Source: Pseudomonas congelans
Lineage (GTDB): Bacteria > Pseudomonadota > Gammaproteobacteria > Pseudomonadales > Pseudomonadaceae
Direction of reading: 5' to 3'
Length of the DNA stretch: 64,000 nucleotides
Assembly (NCBI RefSeq): GCF_900103225.1
Contig: NZ_FNJH01000001.1
Coordinates: 1,393,533 to 1,457,532, forward strand
Shown one piece after another: positions 8,706 through 16,497 of this stretch. The notes beneath the pieces are model-generated. The model had not been told where the DNA came from and searched no databases. It was given only the letters and a program-made list of their open reading frames with translations. Each line of letters begins with the position of its first letter. Position 1 is the first letter of the stretch. A program made the translations under genes and the position numbers.

Positions 8706-8900
8706 GCCTTGTTTCGGGTGCCCCTCACGGGGTGAAACGGGAAACCGGTGCGCTCGCGTTGTCGAGCAAGTCCGGTGCTGCCCCCGCAACGGTAAGCGAG
8801 AGTAGGTCTGATCCACTGTGCCGCTGGCATGGGAAGGTGACCTTGCAGGCTTTGACGCACTGACGTCGCAGCCCCTCGCGAGCCCGGAGACCGGCCCGAT
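8706..8900 (+). promoter_or_regulatory. Cobalamin (B12) riboswitch upstream of cbtB-cbtA
   Basis: The plus strand carries a second, independent copy. It contains GGGTGCCCCTCACGGGGTG, then ACGGGAAACCGGTG, the core GTCCGGTGCTGCCCCCGCAAC followed by GGTAAGCGAG (about 8770-8804), and the B12 box GAGCCCGGAGACCGGCC (8880-8896). It is followed by a T-tailed hairpin before cbtB, so this copy probably works by transcription attenuation. Boundaries are approximate. Confidence 0.93.
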
Positions 8901-8941
8901 ATGCTTGCAATGACAAACCCGCGGTGGGCGGGCGCAGTTGA

Positions 8942-8971
8942 AACCTCCGGCGTCTGCCGGCAGGTTCTTTT
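8942..8971 (+). terminator. Attenuator hairpin between riboswitch and cbtB
   Basis: AACCT-CCGGC, loop GTCT, GCCGG-C-AGGTT, then TCTTTTG: a GC-rich stem with one bulge followed by a short T-run. It sits between the cobalamin riboswitch and the cbtB ribosome-binding site, where an expression-platform terminator is expected. Confidence 0.7.
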
Positions 8972-9009
8972 GCGCGTGGCCCACTTGCCAATCATCAAGA
9001 GGGAACGCC

Positions 9010-9192
9010 ATGTCGACCATCAGCAGCCACGCCGCCGCGCACAGCTCCACACGCACTCAACGCCTGACAGCCGCCATCAGCGCTGCGCTTCTCGGCGCCT
9101 GCCTGGTGTACTTCGCCGGTTTCTCGCACATCGCGGCCGTGCACAATGCGGCACACGACACCCGTCACAGCGCTGCCTTTCCTTGCCATTGA
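9010..9192 (+). CDS. cbtB: CbtB, small cobalt transporter subunit
   Basis: A 60-residue protein with one membrane segment (roughly residues 18-42, ISAALLGACLVYFAGFSH) and a C-terminal histidine cluster HNAAHDTRHS ending FPCH. This is the known signature of CbtB proteins, found with CbtA under B12 riboswitches. It is predicted to sit in the inner membrane and take part in cobalt uptake. ATG 9010 is chosen for the AGAGGGAACGCC ribosome-binding site and because the upstream open frame lies in the attenuator. Confidence 0.93.
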   Translation: MSTISSHAAAHSSTRTQRLTAAISAALLGACLVYFAGFSHIAAVHNAAHDTRHSAAFPCH

Positions 9193-9202
9193 GGGCGACA
9201 CA

Positions 9203-9925
9203 ATGTTCAAGCGAATCGCTTACACCGCAGGTTTCACCGGCCTGCTCGCCGCCCTGCTGCTGACCCTGCTGCAAAGCCTGTGGGTGGTGCCGCTGATCCA
9301 GCAGGCCGAGACCTACGAAAACGCACCTGCCGAGCAACTGCATCAGCACGCTGACGGCGCGATGGCCGAACACAGTCACGCCCATGACGAAGCGGCCTGG
9401 GAACCTGAAAACGGCTGGCAGCGTGTGCTGTCCACCACCGGCGGTAACCTGGTGGTCGCGGTGGGCTTCGCCCTGATGCTTGCCGGGCTCTACACGCTGC
9501 GCGCGCCGGGTCGCACCGTGCACGGCGCATGGTGGGGACTGGCCGGTTTTGCGGTATTTGTACTGGCCCCGACCTTTGGCCTGCCACCCGAACTCCCGGG
9601 CACAGCCGCCGCCGAGCTGAGTCAGCGTCAGTTGTGGTGGCTCGGCGCCGCCGCATCGACTGCCGCCGGGCTGGCCTTGCTGGTGTTCGGTCAGAACTGG
9701 CTGCTCAAAGCACTGGGTGTGGCCATTCTGCTCGTCCCGCATGTGCTCGGCGCGCCACAGCCGCTGGTCCACGAAAGCCTGGCCCCCGAGGCGCTGGAAG
9801 CGCAGTTCATGATTGCCTCGCTGCTCACCAACGCGCTGTTCTGGGTCGCGCTGGGATTGATCAGTGCCTGGCTGTTCCGCAGAAACGATGTGCACAACGA
9901 CAATGTCGACCTGCATCAGGCCTGA
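9203..9925 (+). CDS. cbtA: CbtA, cobalt transporter membrane subunit
   Basis: A 240-residue inner-membrane protein with about six hydrophobic segments, beginning MFKRIAYTAGFTGLLAALLL. It has a histidine-rich loop (HQHADGAMAEHSHAHDE) between the first two segments, typical of CbtA and presumably metal-binding. It lies 10 bases after cbtB and is co-transcribed with it under the plus-strand cobalamin riboswitch. Its end overlaps the start of cobE by 23 bases. The start at 9203 replaces a longer open frame (9146) that would overlap cbtB. Confidence 0.93.
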   Translation: MFKRIAYTAGFTGLLAALLLTLLQSLWVVPLIQQAETYENAPAEQLHQHADGAMAEHSHAHDEAAWEPENGWQRVLSTTGGNLVVAVGFALMLAGLYTLRAPGRTVHGAWWGLAGFAVFVLAPTFGLPPELPGTAAAELSQRQLWWLGAAASTAAGLALLVFGQNWLLKALGVAILLVPHVLGAPQPLVHESLAPEALEAQFMIASLLTNALFWVALGLISAWLFRRNDVHNDNVDLHQA

Positions 9926-10352
9926 TCCAGCGACGCGTCAACCCGGCGCAGCACTGGTGGCCGGGCTGGGCTGTCGGCGCGGCTGTTCGGCTGCGCTGTT
10001 GCGCGACCTGCTCGAGCAGAGCCTGCAGGCACTTGGTCTGGAAATTGGCCAGGTGACCGCACTCGCGTCCATCGACCTGAAAGAAACCGAGCCCGGCCTG
10101 CTTGAGCTGGCCGGGCAACTGGCAGTGCCACTGGTATGCTTTAACGCCGCGCAACTGGTAGCGTGGGAACTGCACCTCACCCACCGTTCTGCGCAGGTCT
10201 TCCAGAGTACTGGCTGTCACGGCGTCGCCGAGGGTTCGGCGCTGGCACTGGCGGCGCAACTCGGAGACGGTACGGCCACCCTGCTGATCGAACGGCAGAA
10301 AAGCGCGCAGGCTACATTTGCCTTGGCAATCAGCCCTGCGCACAGCGGATAA
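9903..10352 (+). CDS. cobE: CobE-type cobalamin biosynthesis protein (CbiG C-terminal domain)
   Basis: A 149-residue single-domain protein matching the CobE/CbiG_C family. It shows GLGCRRGCS near residue 22, the family's GxGCRRG block, and STGCHGVAEGSAL. CobE is found in aerobic cobalamin operons next to cobM; its exact role is uncertain in the literature. It starts inside the end of cbtA (ATG 9903) and is followed by cobM after about 30 bases. It therefore joins cobalt uptake to corrin ring synthesis in one operon. Confidence 0.88.
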   Translation: MSTCIRPDPATRQPGAALVAGLGCRRGCSAALLRDLLEQSLQALGLEIGQVTALASIDLKETEPGLLELAGQLAVPLVCFNAAQLVAWELHLTHRSAQVFQSTGCHGVAEGSALALAAQLGDGTATLLIERQKSAQATFALAISPAHSG

Positions 10353-10385
10353 TCTCCCCCGCGCTCATTCACTCCGGAGAATTCA

Positions 10386-11135
10386 TTGACTGTCTATTTC
10401 ATCGGCGCCGGCCCTGGCGATCCCGAGCTGATCACCGTCAAGGGCCAACGCCTGATCCGCAGCTGCCCGATCATTATCTACGCAGGCTCGCTGGTGCCCC
10501 GCGCCGTGCTGGAAGGTCATCAGGCCGTGCAGGTAACCAACAGCGCCGAGCTGCATCTGGAGCAGATCATCGATCTGATCAAGGACGCCCACGCACACGG
10601 CCAGGATGTGGCGCGCGTGCATTCCGGAGACCCGAGCCTGTATGGCGCTATCGGCGAGCAGATCCGCCATCTGCGCGAACTGGACATTCCGTTCGAAATC
10701 ATTCCGGGGGTGACCGCAACCGCTGCCTGCGCTGCACTGCTGGGCGTCGAGCTGACCCTGCCGGACGTTTCGCAGAGCGTGATTCTGACCCGCTATGCCG
10801 ACAAGACCTCAATGCCCAGCGGCGAGGAACTGGCCAGCCTGGCCAGCCATCGGGCAACCATGGCGATTCATCTGGGGGTTAACAACCTGCAGCGGATCGT
10901 TGAAGAGCTCGTGCCACATTACGGCACCGACTGCCCGATTGCCGTGGTGCACCGCGCCAGCTGGCCGGATCAGGACTGGGCCATTGGCACGCTGGCGGAT
11001 ATTCAGGAAAAGGTGCAGGCCAAGGGCTTTCGCCGTACGGCACTGATTCTGGTCGGACGTGTGCTTGCCGACGACACCTTCAGCGAGTCCTCGTTGTACC
11101 GCGCCGGGCATGCTCATTTGTTCAGGCCGCAGTAG
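10386..11135 (+). CDS. cobM: Precorrin-4 C11-methyltransferase CobM
   Basis: A 249-residue SAM-dependent methyltransferase of the tetrapyrrole methylase family, which methylates C-11 of precorrin-4. The start VYFIGAGPGDPELITVKG is the family's glycine-rich SAM-binding signature. VHSGDPSLYGA and EIIPGVTATAACAALLG are the other conserved blocks. The start is TTG at 10386, preceded by CTCCGGAG about 8 bases upstream; no ATG or GTG is available. Last gene of the plus-strand cobalt wing. Confidence 0.96.
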   Translation: MTVYFIGAGPGDPELITVKGQRLIRSCPIIIYAGSLVPRAVLEGHQAVQVTNSAELHLEQIIDLIKDAHAHGQDVARVHSGDPSLYGAIGEQIRHLRELDIPFEIIPGVTATAACAALLGVELTLPDVSQSVILTRYADKTSMPSGEELASLASHRATMAIHLGVNNLQRIVEELVPHYGTDCPIAVVHRASWPDQDWAIGTLADIQEKVQAKGFRRTALILVGRVLADDTFSESSLYRAGHAHLFRPQ

Positions 11136-11192
11136 TCATTCCCTCCACGCCGCACGATGATCGCGGTGCCAAGCAGTGACGCGTGGCGTGAT

Positions 11193-11223
11193 GAAAAGCG
11201 TGCCAACGCCGGGTTGGCACGCT
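11193..11223 (-). terminator. Intrinsic terminator after the ferredoxin oxidoreductase gene
   Basis: AGCGTGCCAAC (11197-11207) and GTTGGCACGCT (11213-11223) form a perfect 11-bp stem with a 5-base loop. On the minus strand it is followed by TTTT. There is no T-run on the plus side, so it serves mainly the minus-strand gene ending at 11241, though it may also stop cobM transcripts. Confidence 0.8.
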
Positions 11224-11240
11224 GATCGATAGTGCCCTCC

Positions 11241-14200
11241 TCAGGCAGCCGCCTCATACAGCTTCGGCGCAGCCACTTCGCCGCTTTCCAGGCTCTTGCG
11301 CAGGATATCGGCCTGCACGGCAGCCGCTTTCATGGCGCTTTCCTTGATGTAGCCATAGCCGCGAATGCGTTCCGGCAGACGTGCCAGGCTCAAGGCTGTG
11401 TGGCGATTCTGCGCCTGAAGGTGCTGCAAGATCAGTTCGACATCGCTGACATAGCGGTCAATCAACGCCCTCTCCTGCTGACGTTCAAGGCTGCGACCGA
11501 ACGGGTCGAGCGCAGTGCCGCGGAGGAATTTGAATGTCGCCAGCACATCGAAAGCACGCAACATCCATGGCCCAAAGCTGCGTTTGCGCGGCAAGCCATT
11601 GTGCGGGTCGCGCTTGGCCAGCCACGACGGCGCCAGGTGAAACTCCAGCCGATAGTCACCCTCGAACTGCGCTTGCAACTGGCGGGTAAACTCGCCGTTG
11701 CTGTACAGCCGCGCCACTTCGTATTCGTCCTTGTAGGCCAGCAATTTGAAGTAGTTGAACGCCACCGCCTCGGTCAGCGTCGGCTGCTGGCCAGGGAACG
11801 CGCGCGATTCGCTGTCGCGTACGCGTTGCACCAATGCCAGATAGCGCTTGGCGTAGGCGGCGTTCTGATACTGCTTCAAGGTATCGACATTGCTCTGGAT
11901 GCGCTGATCAAGGTCCATTGGCTGCGGCTCGCTAACCTTGTTTTGCGGGTTGACGAAGGCCTCCACGGCGACAGGATCGTGTGCAGTACGACGTCCCCAG
12001 AGAAACGCCTGCTGATTCAGGTTGACCGCAACGCCGTTGAGTTCGATGGCCTTCTCGATGGCTGCCGAGGTCAACGGAATCAGGCCCAGCTGGAAGGCAT
12101 AGCCGAGCATGAACAGGTTGCTGGCAATGCTGTCACCCATCAGTCGGGTGGCCAGCGATGTGGCTTCGACAAAGTGGGTCTTCGCCGCGCCGACCGCCTC
12201 GATGATGGTCTGCTTCATGGCCTCGGCCGGAAACACGGCATCCGGATTGCGCGTGAACTCGGCGGTTGGTGTTTGCTGGCTGTTGACCACGGCATGGGAA
12301 ATCTTGCTGTCGAGCTTGGCGATCGCATCCGGACCGGCAGCCACCAGCAAGTCACAGCCGAGCAGCAGGTGTGCTTCACCGGCGGCGATACGCACAGCGA
12401 ACAGATCCTCTTGACGCGCAGCAATGCGGATATGGCTGACCACCGGGCCGAATTTCTGTGCCAGACCGGCCTGATCGAGCACGCTGCAGCCCTTGCCTTC
12501 CAGATTCGCCGCATAGCCCAGCATCGCGCCGACGGTGGTCACCCCGGTCCCGCCGACACCCGGCAGGAGAATATTGAACGGCCTGTCGAGCGACGGCAGC
12601 TCCGGTTCCGGCAGACGTGCGAACGCTTCGACCTGCTTGGGCAACGCAGGCTTGCGCAGCTTGCCGCCGTGCACCGTGACGAAGCTTGGGCAGAAACCCT
12701 CGACGCAACTGAAATCCTTGTTGCACGCGCTCTGATCGATTTCGCGCTTGCGCCCCTGCGCGGTTTCCTTGGGCAGCACAGACAGGCACCCGGACTTGAC
12801 CCCGCAATCGCCGCACCCTTCGCACACCGCCGGGTTGATCAACGCACGCTTTTCCAGATCGGGCATCGTGCCGCGTTTGCGACGGCGGCGCTTTTCAGTG
12901 GCGCAGGTCTGGTCGTAGATGATGACCGATACCCCTTTGAACTCGCGTAACTCGCGCTGCACGCTGTCCAGATCGCGCCGATGATGAAAGCTGGTAATCG
13001 GCGCGAAGTCCTCGCGACTCGGGTACTTGTCCGGCTCGTCCGAAACCAGCGCGATGCGCTGCACGCCCTCGTTGAACACCTGACGGCTCAGTTGATCGAC
13101 GCGCAGCACGCCGTCGATCGGCTGGCCACCGGTCATGGCCACCGCGTCGTTGTAGAGAATCTTGTAAGTAATGTTGACCTTCGAGGCCACCGCCGCACGC
13201 AGCGCCAGGTGCCCCGAGTGAAAATAGGTGCCGTCGCCCAGGTTCTGGAAAACGTGCGGGGTTTCGGTAAACGGTGCCTGACCGATCCAGGTCACGCCCT
13301 CGCCGCCCATCTGGGTAAACGTATCGGTTTCGCGGTCCATCCAGATGGTCATGTAATGGCAGCCGATTCCGGCCAGGGCGCGACTGCCCTCTGGCACCCG
13401 TGTCGAAGTGTTATGCGGGCAGCCTGAGCAGAAATGCGGGGTGCGCTGAGTGGTGAACAGCGGCGCCTGCAGCGCTTGCTCCTTGTCGCTGAGAAACTGC
13501 AGGCGCGCTTCGATCTGCGGGCTGCTGTAGAACGGTGCGAGGCGTTTGGCGATCACTCTGGCAATCATCGCCGGGGTCAGCTCGCTGAGGTTCGGCAGCA
13601 GTGAGCGGCCCTGCTCGTCGAACTCGCCGACCACTACCGGCCGACGGTCCACAGGCCAGTTGTAGAGCTGACCGGTCAACTGGTCTTCAATGACACTGCG
13701 CTTTTCCTCGACCACCAGAATCTCGTCCAGCCCTTCGGCAAAGTCGTGCACCGACACCGGTTCCAGCGGCCAGCTCATGCCAACCTTGAGCACACGAATG
13801 CCGACCCTCTCGCACAGTTCCTGGTCGATGCCCAGCTCTTCGAGGGCCTGGCGCACGTCCAGATAGGACTTGCCGGTGGTGATGATGCCCAGCCGGGGTT
13901 GCGCAGAATCGATCACCACCTTGTTGAGCTGGTTGGCGCGGGCAAAGGCCCTGGCTGCGTAGATCTTGTAGGTATTGAGGCGCGCCTCCTGGGCCAGCGG
14001 CGGGTCCGGCCAGCGGATGTGCAAACCGCCTTCGGGTATGTCGAAATCGTCGGGAATACGGGTTTTGATCCGCAACGGATCGACCTCGACTACTGCAGAC
14101 GAGTCGACGTTCTCGGCAATGGTCTTCATCGCCACCCAGCAACCGCTGTAGCGCGACAGTTCCCAGCCGATGATGCCGTAGTCGAGAATCTCCTGGACGT

Positions 14201-14723
14201 TGCTGGGGTTGAGCACCGGAATCATCGAAGCGATAAACGCGTGCTCGCTCTGATGGGCGATGGTCGATGATTTGCAGCCGTGATCGTCGCCCGCCAGGAT
14301 CAGCACACCGCCATTGGCCGCAACACCGGCTGAGTTGCCATGCTTGAAGACATCGCCGCAACGGTCTACACCCGGCCCCTTGCCATACCAGAGGGCGAAC
14401 ACCCCATCGTACTTGCCATGCGGGAACAGGTTGACCTGTTGACTGCCCCAGACGGCGGTGGCGGCCAGTTCTTCGTTGATCCCGGGCTGAAAATGGATGG
14501 CGTTTTGCTGCAGGTAGTCCTTGGCGTCCCAAAGGCTCTTGTCCAGATTGCCCAGCGGCGAACCGCGGTAACCGGAAATGAAACCGGCGGTGTTCAGGCC
14601 CTGCGCCTCGTCACGCTGCTTTTGCAGCATCGGCAGGCGGGTCAGGGCCTGTGTGCCGGTCAGGTACAGATTGCCGGTGGCAAGCCGGTATTTATCATCC
14701 AGACGAATATCAGCCAGGGACAT
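11241..14723 (-). CDS. Indolepyruvate ferredoxin oxidoreductase family protein (fused IorA-IorB type)
   Basis: A 1160-residue fused 2-oxoacid:ferredoxin oxidoreductase. The N-terminal half holds a pyrimidine-binding domain (GYRGSPLGNLD) and the TPP-binding core. The middle has a ferredoxin-like cysteine cluster CEGCGDCGVKSGC (about residue 640) plus more cysteines to CVEGFC. The C-terminal third carries the gamma-type domain (LLPGVGGTGVTTVGAML). It would oxidatively decarboxylate aryl- or branched-chain 2-oxoacids from amino-acid breakdown in the cytoplasm. A divergent Lrp/AsnC regulator 170 bases upstream fits amino-acid-linked control. The RBS GAGAGG precedes ATG 14723. True substrate unknown. 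Confidence 0.92.
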   Translation of the reverse strand: MSLADIRLDDKYRLATGNLYLTGTQALTRLPMLQKQRDEAQGLNTAGFISGYRGSPLGNLDKSLWDAKDYLQQNAIHFQPGINEELAATAVWGSQQVNLFPHGKYDGVFALWYGKGPGVDRCGDVFKHGNSAGVAANGGVLILAGDDHGCKSSTIAHQSEHAFIASMIPVLNPSNVQEILDYGIIGWELSRYSGCWVAMKTIAENVDSSAVVEVDPLRIKTRIPDDFDIPEGGLHIRWPDPPLAQEARLNTYKIYAARAFARANQLNKVVIDSAQPRLGIITTGKSYLDVRQALEELGIDQELCERVGIRVLKVGMSWPLEPVSVHDFAEGLDEILVVEEKRSVIEDQLTGQLYNWPVDRRPVVVGEFDEQGRSLLPNLSELTPAMIARVIAKRLAPFYSSPQIEARLQFLSDKEQALQAPLFTTQRTPHFCSGCPHNTSTRVPEGSRALAGIGCHYMTIWMDRETDTFTQMGGEGVTWIGQAPFTETPHVFQNLGDGTYFHSGHLALRAAVASKVNITYKILYNDAVAMTGGQPIDGVLRVDQLSRQVFNEGVQRIALVSDEPDKYPSREDFAPITSFHHRRDLDSVQRELREFKGVSVIIYDQTCATEKRRRRKRGTMPDLEKRALINPAVCEGCGDCGVKSGCLSVLPKETAQGRKREIDQSACNKDFSCVEGFCPSFVTVHGGKLRKPALPKQVEAFARLPEPELPSLDRPFNILLPGVGGTGVTTVGAMLGYAANLEGKGCSVLDQAGLAQKFGPVVSHIRIAARQEDLFAVRIAAGEAHLLLGCDLLVAAGPDAIAKLDSKISHAVVNSQQTPTAEFTRNPDAVFPAEAMKQTIIEAVGAAKTHFVEATSLATRLMGDSIASNLFMLGYAFQLGLIPLTSAAIEKAIELNGVAVNLNQQAFLWGRRTAHDPVAVEAFVNPQNKVSEPQPMDLDQRIQSNVDTLKQYQNAAYAKRYLALVQRVRDSESRAFPGQQPTLTEAVAFNYFKLLAYKDEYEVARLYSNGEFTRQLQAQFEGDYRLEFHLAPSWLAKRDPHNGLPRKRSFGPWMLRAFDVLATFKFLRGTALDPFGRSLERQQERALIDRYVSDVELILQHLQAQNRHTALSLARLPERIRGYGYIKESAMKAAAVQADILRKSLESGEVAAPKLYEAAA

Positions 14724-14896
14724 GCGAATACCTCTCTTGTTCTTATAAGGTCAGGTCTTGTACGCCGGGACGGTCCTGCCCGGCAGCCTTGCAATTAGAC
14801 TGCCAGCAGCAAAGAGGCTTTTTCTTTCTAAATGCGCGCAAATCTGCTGATATTGAGCATGCTTTTTTCGACCAGAACAAAAAACAAGGTCAATTC

Positions 14897-15364
14897 ATGC
14901 AGCCAAAATTGAGCCCCATCGATCGCAAGATTCTTCGTCTGCTGCAACATGACGCCAACCTGTCGGCAGCGGAAATCGCCGAACGGGTCGAGCTGTCGCA
15001 GTCGCCCTGCTGGAGGCGCATTCACCGGCTTCAGGAAGACGGGGTGATCGAACGCACGGTCGCCCTGCTCAGTGCCCAGAAGCTGGGGCTGAGCATGACG
15101 GTATTCGTCGAGGTCAAGCTGTCAGGTCATGGCCGGCGCTATCTGGCCGAGTTCGAGGAGGCGATCATCGGTCACCCGGAGGTGCTGGAGTGCTACACGA
15201 TGGCCGGGGGGATGGATTTCATGCTCAAGGTGGTCGCTCAGGACATTGCCAGCTACGAACGCTTTCTGCGCGATCATTTGCTGCAATTGCCCCACGTACA
15301 CGAGGCGCATTCGAACATCGCCATGAGCACGGTCAAGCGCACCACGGAACTGCCGCTGGACTAG
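14897..15364 (+). CDS. Lrp/AsnC family transcriptional regulator
   Basis: A 155-residue regulator: an N-terminal AsnC-type HTH (DRKILRLLQHDANLSAAEIA through SQSPCWRRIHRLQEDGVI) and a C-terminal RAM/AsnC ligand domain. Length and layout are standard. It is divergent from the 2-oxoacid ferredoxin oxidoreductase gene and is the likely controller of it, responding to an amino acid. ATG 14897 begins MQPKLSPIDRKI. The open frame upstream (from 14651) runs back into the neighbour's promoter and first codons. Confidence 0.93.
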   Translation: MQPKLSPIDRKILRLLQHDANLSAAEIAERVELSQSPCWRRIHRLQEDGVIERTVALLSAQKLGLSMTVFVEVKLSGHGRRYLAEFEEAIIGHPEVLECYTMAGGMDFMLKVVAQDIASYERFLRDHLLQLPHVHEAHSNIAMSTVKRTTELPLD

Positions 15365-15448
15365 AAGAGTTGGGGGGAAAGCGCGGGAAGAGAATCCGCC
15401 AGGCGAGCGCCGGCGGATTATCGGTATCAATGAGGGCAATAAAAACAT

Positions 15449-15480
15449 TTGACTTGCAAATGATAATGATTATTATTGCA
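15449..15480 (+). promoter_or_regulatory. Fur-controlled promoter of prrF
   Basis: TTGACT (15449-15454) and TATTAT (15471-15476) with a 16-base spacer form a sigma-70 promoter. AAATGATAATGATTATTATTG (15458-15478) is a near-consensus Fur box covering the -10 region. Repression by Fe-Fur is expected. Confidence 0.88.
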
Positions 15481-15481
15481 T

Positions 15482-15594
15482 CAGCGGGTCGCGAGACTCG
15501 CTGGATAACCCGGAAGTCTTAGGTCGGCTTCCTGATTATCTCCTCATCAGGCTAATCACGGTTTTTGACCCGGCTTTTTGCCGGGTCTTTTTTT
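15482..15594 (+). ncRNA. prrF: PrrF-type iron-responsive small RNA
   Basis: About 110 nt starting just after the Fur box. The 5' hairpin GCGGGTCGCGAGACTCGC precedes the diagnostic PrrF core TCTCCTCATCAGGCTAATCA (15539-15558). The 3' end is a Rho-independent terminator: GACCCGGC, loop TTTTT, GCCGGGTC, seven T (15567-15594). PrrF RNAs are the pseudomonad functional equivalents of RyhB; they base-pair with mRNAs of non-essential iron proteins when iron is low. Only one copy is present here, unlike the tandem pair of P. aeruginosa. The 5' end is inferred from promoter spacing. Confidence 0.93.
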
Positions 15595-15759
15595 GGTTCT
15601 TTCTTTATGGTTTCGCTGCTTCAGGCTAATGAAGTCTGGGTGTTGCGCGGTGTGTTGCAATGGCGCGGATCATAGCAAAGGCTCTTCGAACAAGGCCATG
15701 CTTTTAAGGCAAAAACGCCTGGATGCGGCAGATAAAAAGTAAATGCTGCGACTTTTCAC

Positions 15760-15780
15760 TTGAGAATGATTCTCGTATTC
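15760..15780 (+). promoter_or_regulatory. Fur box upstream of sigma/FecR hybrid gene
   Basis: TTGAGAATGATTCTCGTATTC contains a near-perfect Fur/PvdS-region-type palindrome GAGAATGATTCTC. It lies about 50 bases ahead of the first ATG (15832) of the next transcription unit, so iron control is expected. Confidence 0.82.
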
Positions 15781-15831
15781 ACTAGTCTACGCTTGTCACG
15801 GACGCTACCCGACACCGCAAGGAAGACCCCC

Positions 15832-15864
15832 ATGGACGATCAGCGAGCGATACATCATGAGTAA
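15832..15864 (+). CDS. Possible 10-codon leader peptide (MDDQRAIHHE)
   Basis: ATG 15832 has a good ribosome-binding site (AAGGAAG, 6-7 bases upstream). Its frame stops at 15864, overlapping the ATG 15857 of the sigma/FecR hybrid, which itself has no good Shine-Dalgarno. Translational coupling is a simple reading. It could equally be chance, with initiation at 15857 alone. Confidence 0.35.
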   Translation: MDDQRAIHHE

Positions 15865-16396
15865 TCAGCTCTCGTCTCTACTGCACCTCCCCGCCCGCCT
15901 GCCCGAGCCGCAACCCACGCTGCAGGCCATCGAACTCGGTCACCGACTGGGCAAGCTCTCGCGCCGGACCCGGCAGATATTCCTGCTCAGCCGACTCGAC
16001 GGCCTGGCTTATGCCGACATCGCAAGCTTCATGAACGTCGACATCGGCCGGGTAGAACGTGCGATGCTTCGCGCGTTGGGCAAGGCCCATGAGCCTGGTG
16101 CCGCAGACACCACAAGCGCTGCCATTCAGGCCACCGCCAGCCGCTGGTATGTGCACTTGCAGAGCCCTGCAGCAACCGCCAGTGAACGCATCGAGTTTCG
16201 CCACTGGCTGGACGCCGATGCCGCGCACCTTTCGGCCTTCCAGAACAGCGAGCGCCTGTGGCGTCAGTTGCAGGCACCTGCTTCGTTGCTCGGCGCGTCC
16301 GGCTGGCATCGACGCAAGCGCCGTGTGTACCTGGCCTGGTGCCTGCTGACTGCCTTCATCTGCAGCCTGATGGTCACCGCCGAGGCCATGTCCTGA
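15857..16396 (+). CDS. ECF-sigma region 4 / FecR N-terminal (DUF4880) hybrid membrane protein
   Basis: A 179-residue protein of unusual composition. Residues ~28-78 are an ECF sigma-factor region 4 HTH (LSRRTRQIFLLSRLDGLAYA). Residues ~90-140 match the FecR N-terminal DUF4880 domain (SRWYVHLQSPAATASERIEF, then HWLDADAAHLSAF). Residues ~155-175 form one membrane helix (YLAWCLLTAFICSLMVTA). Sigma region 2 and the periplasmic FecR domain are absent, and there is no TonB receptor gene nearby. The order sigma then FecR is that of iron-starvation operons, so this could be an in-frame remnant. The open frame, Fur box and coherent domain order argue for a working product, perhaps a membrane-tethered regulator. 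Function not established. Confidence 0.8.
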   Translation: MSNQLSSLLHLPARLPEPQPTLQAIELGHRLGKLSRRTRQIFLLSRLDGLAYADIASFMNVDIGRVERAMLRALGKAHEPGAADTTSAAIQATASRWYVHLQSPAATASERIEFRHWLDADAAHLSAFQNSERLWRQLQAPASLLGASGWHRRKRRVYLAWCLLTAFICSLMVTAEAMS

Positions 16397-16497
16397 CGCG
16401 CAGATGACCGTTGCAGTGAATTTTACGTCGCAGGGCGCGATGTCGATCGGTGTACAGTAGTGGCCTGAAAAGGCATCTACGCAAGCAGGCACCTATC

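Noticed and set aside
11232..12950. 572-codon plus-strand open frame
   Set aside because: Antisense of the indolepyruvate ferredoxin oxidoreductase gene; composition is not protein-like.
15394..15419. ATCCGCC...GGCGGAT hairpin after the Lrp gene as an independent feature
   Set aside because: The stem is imperfect, without a T-run; may be a weak terminator or REP-like element but not enough to call.
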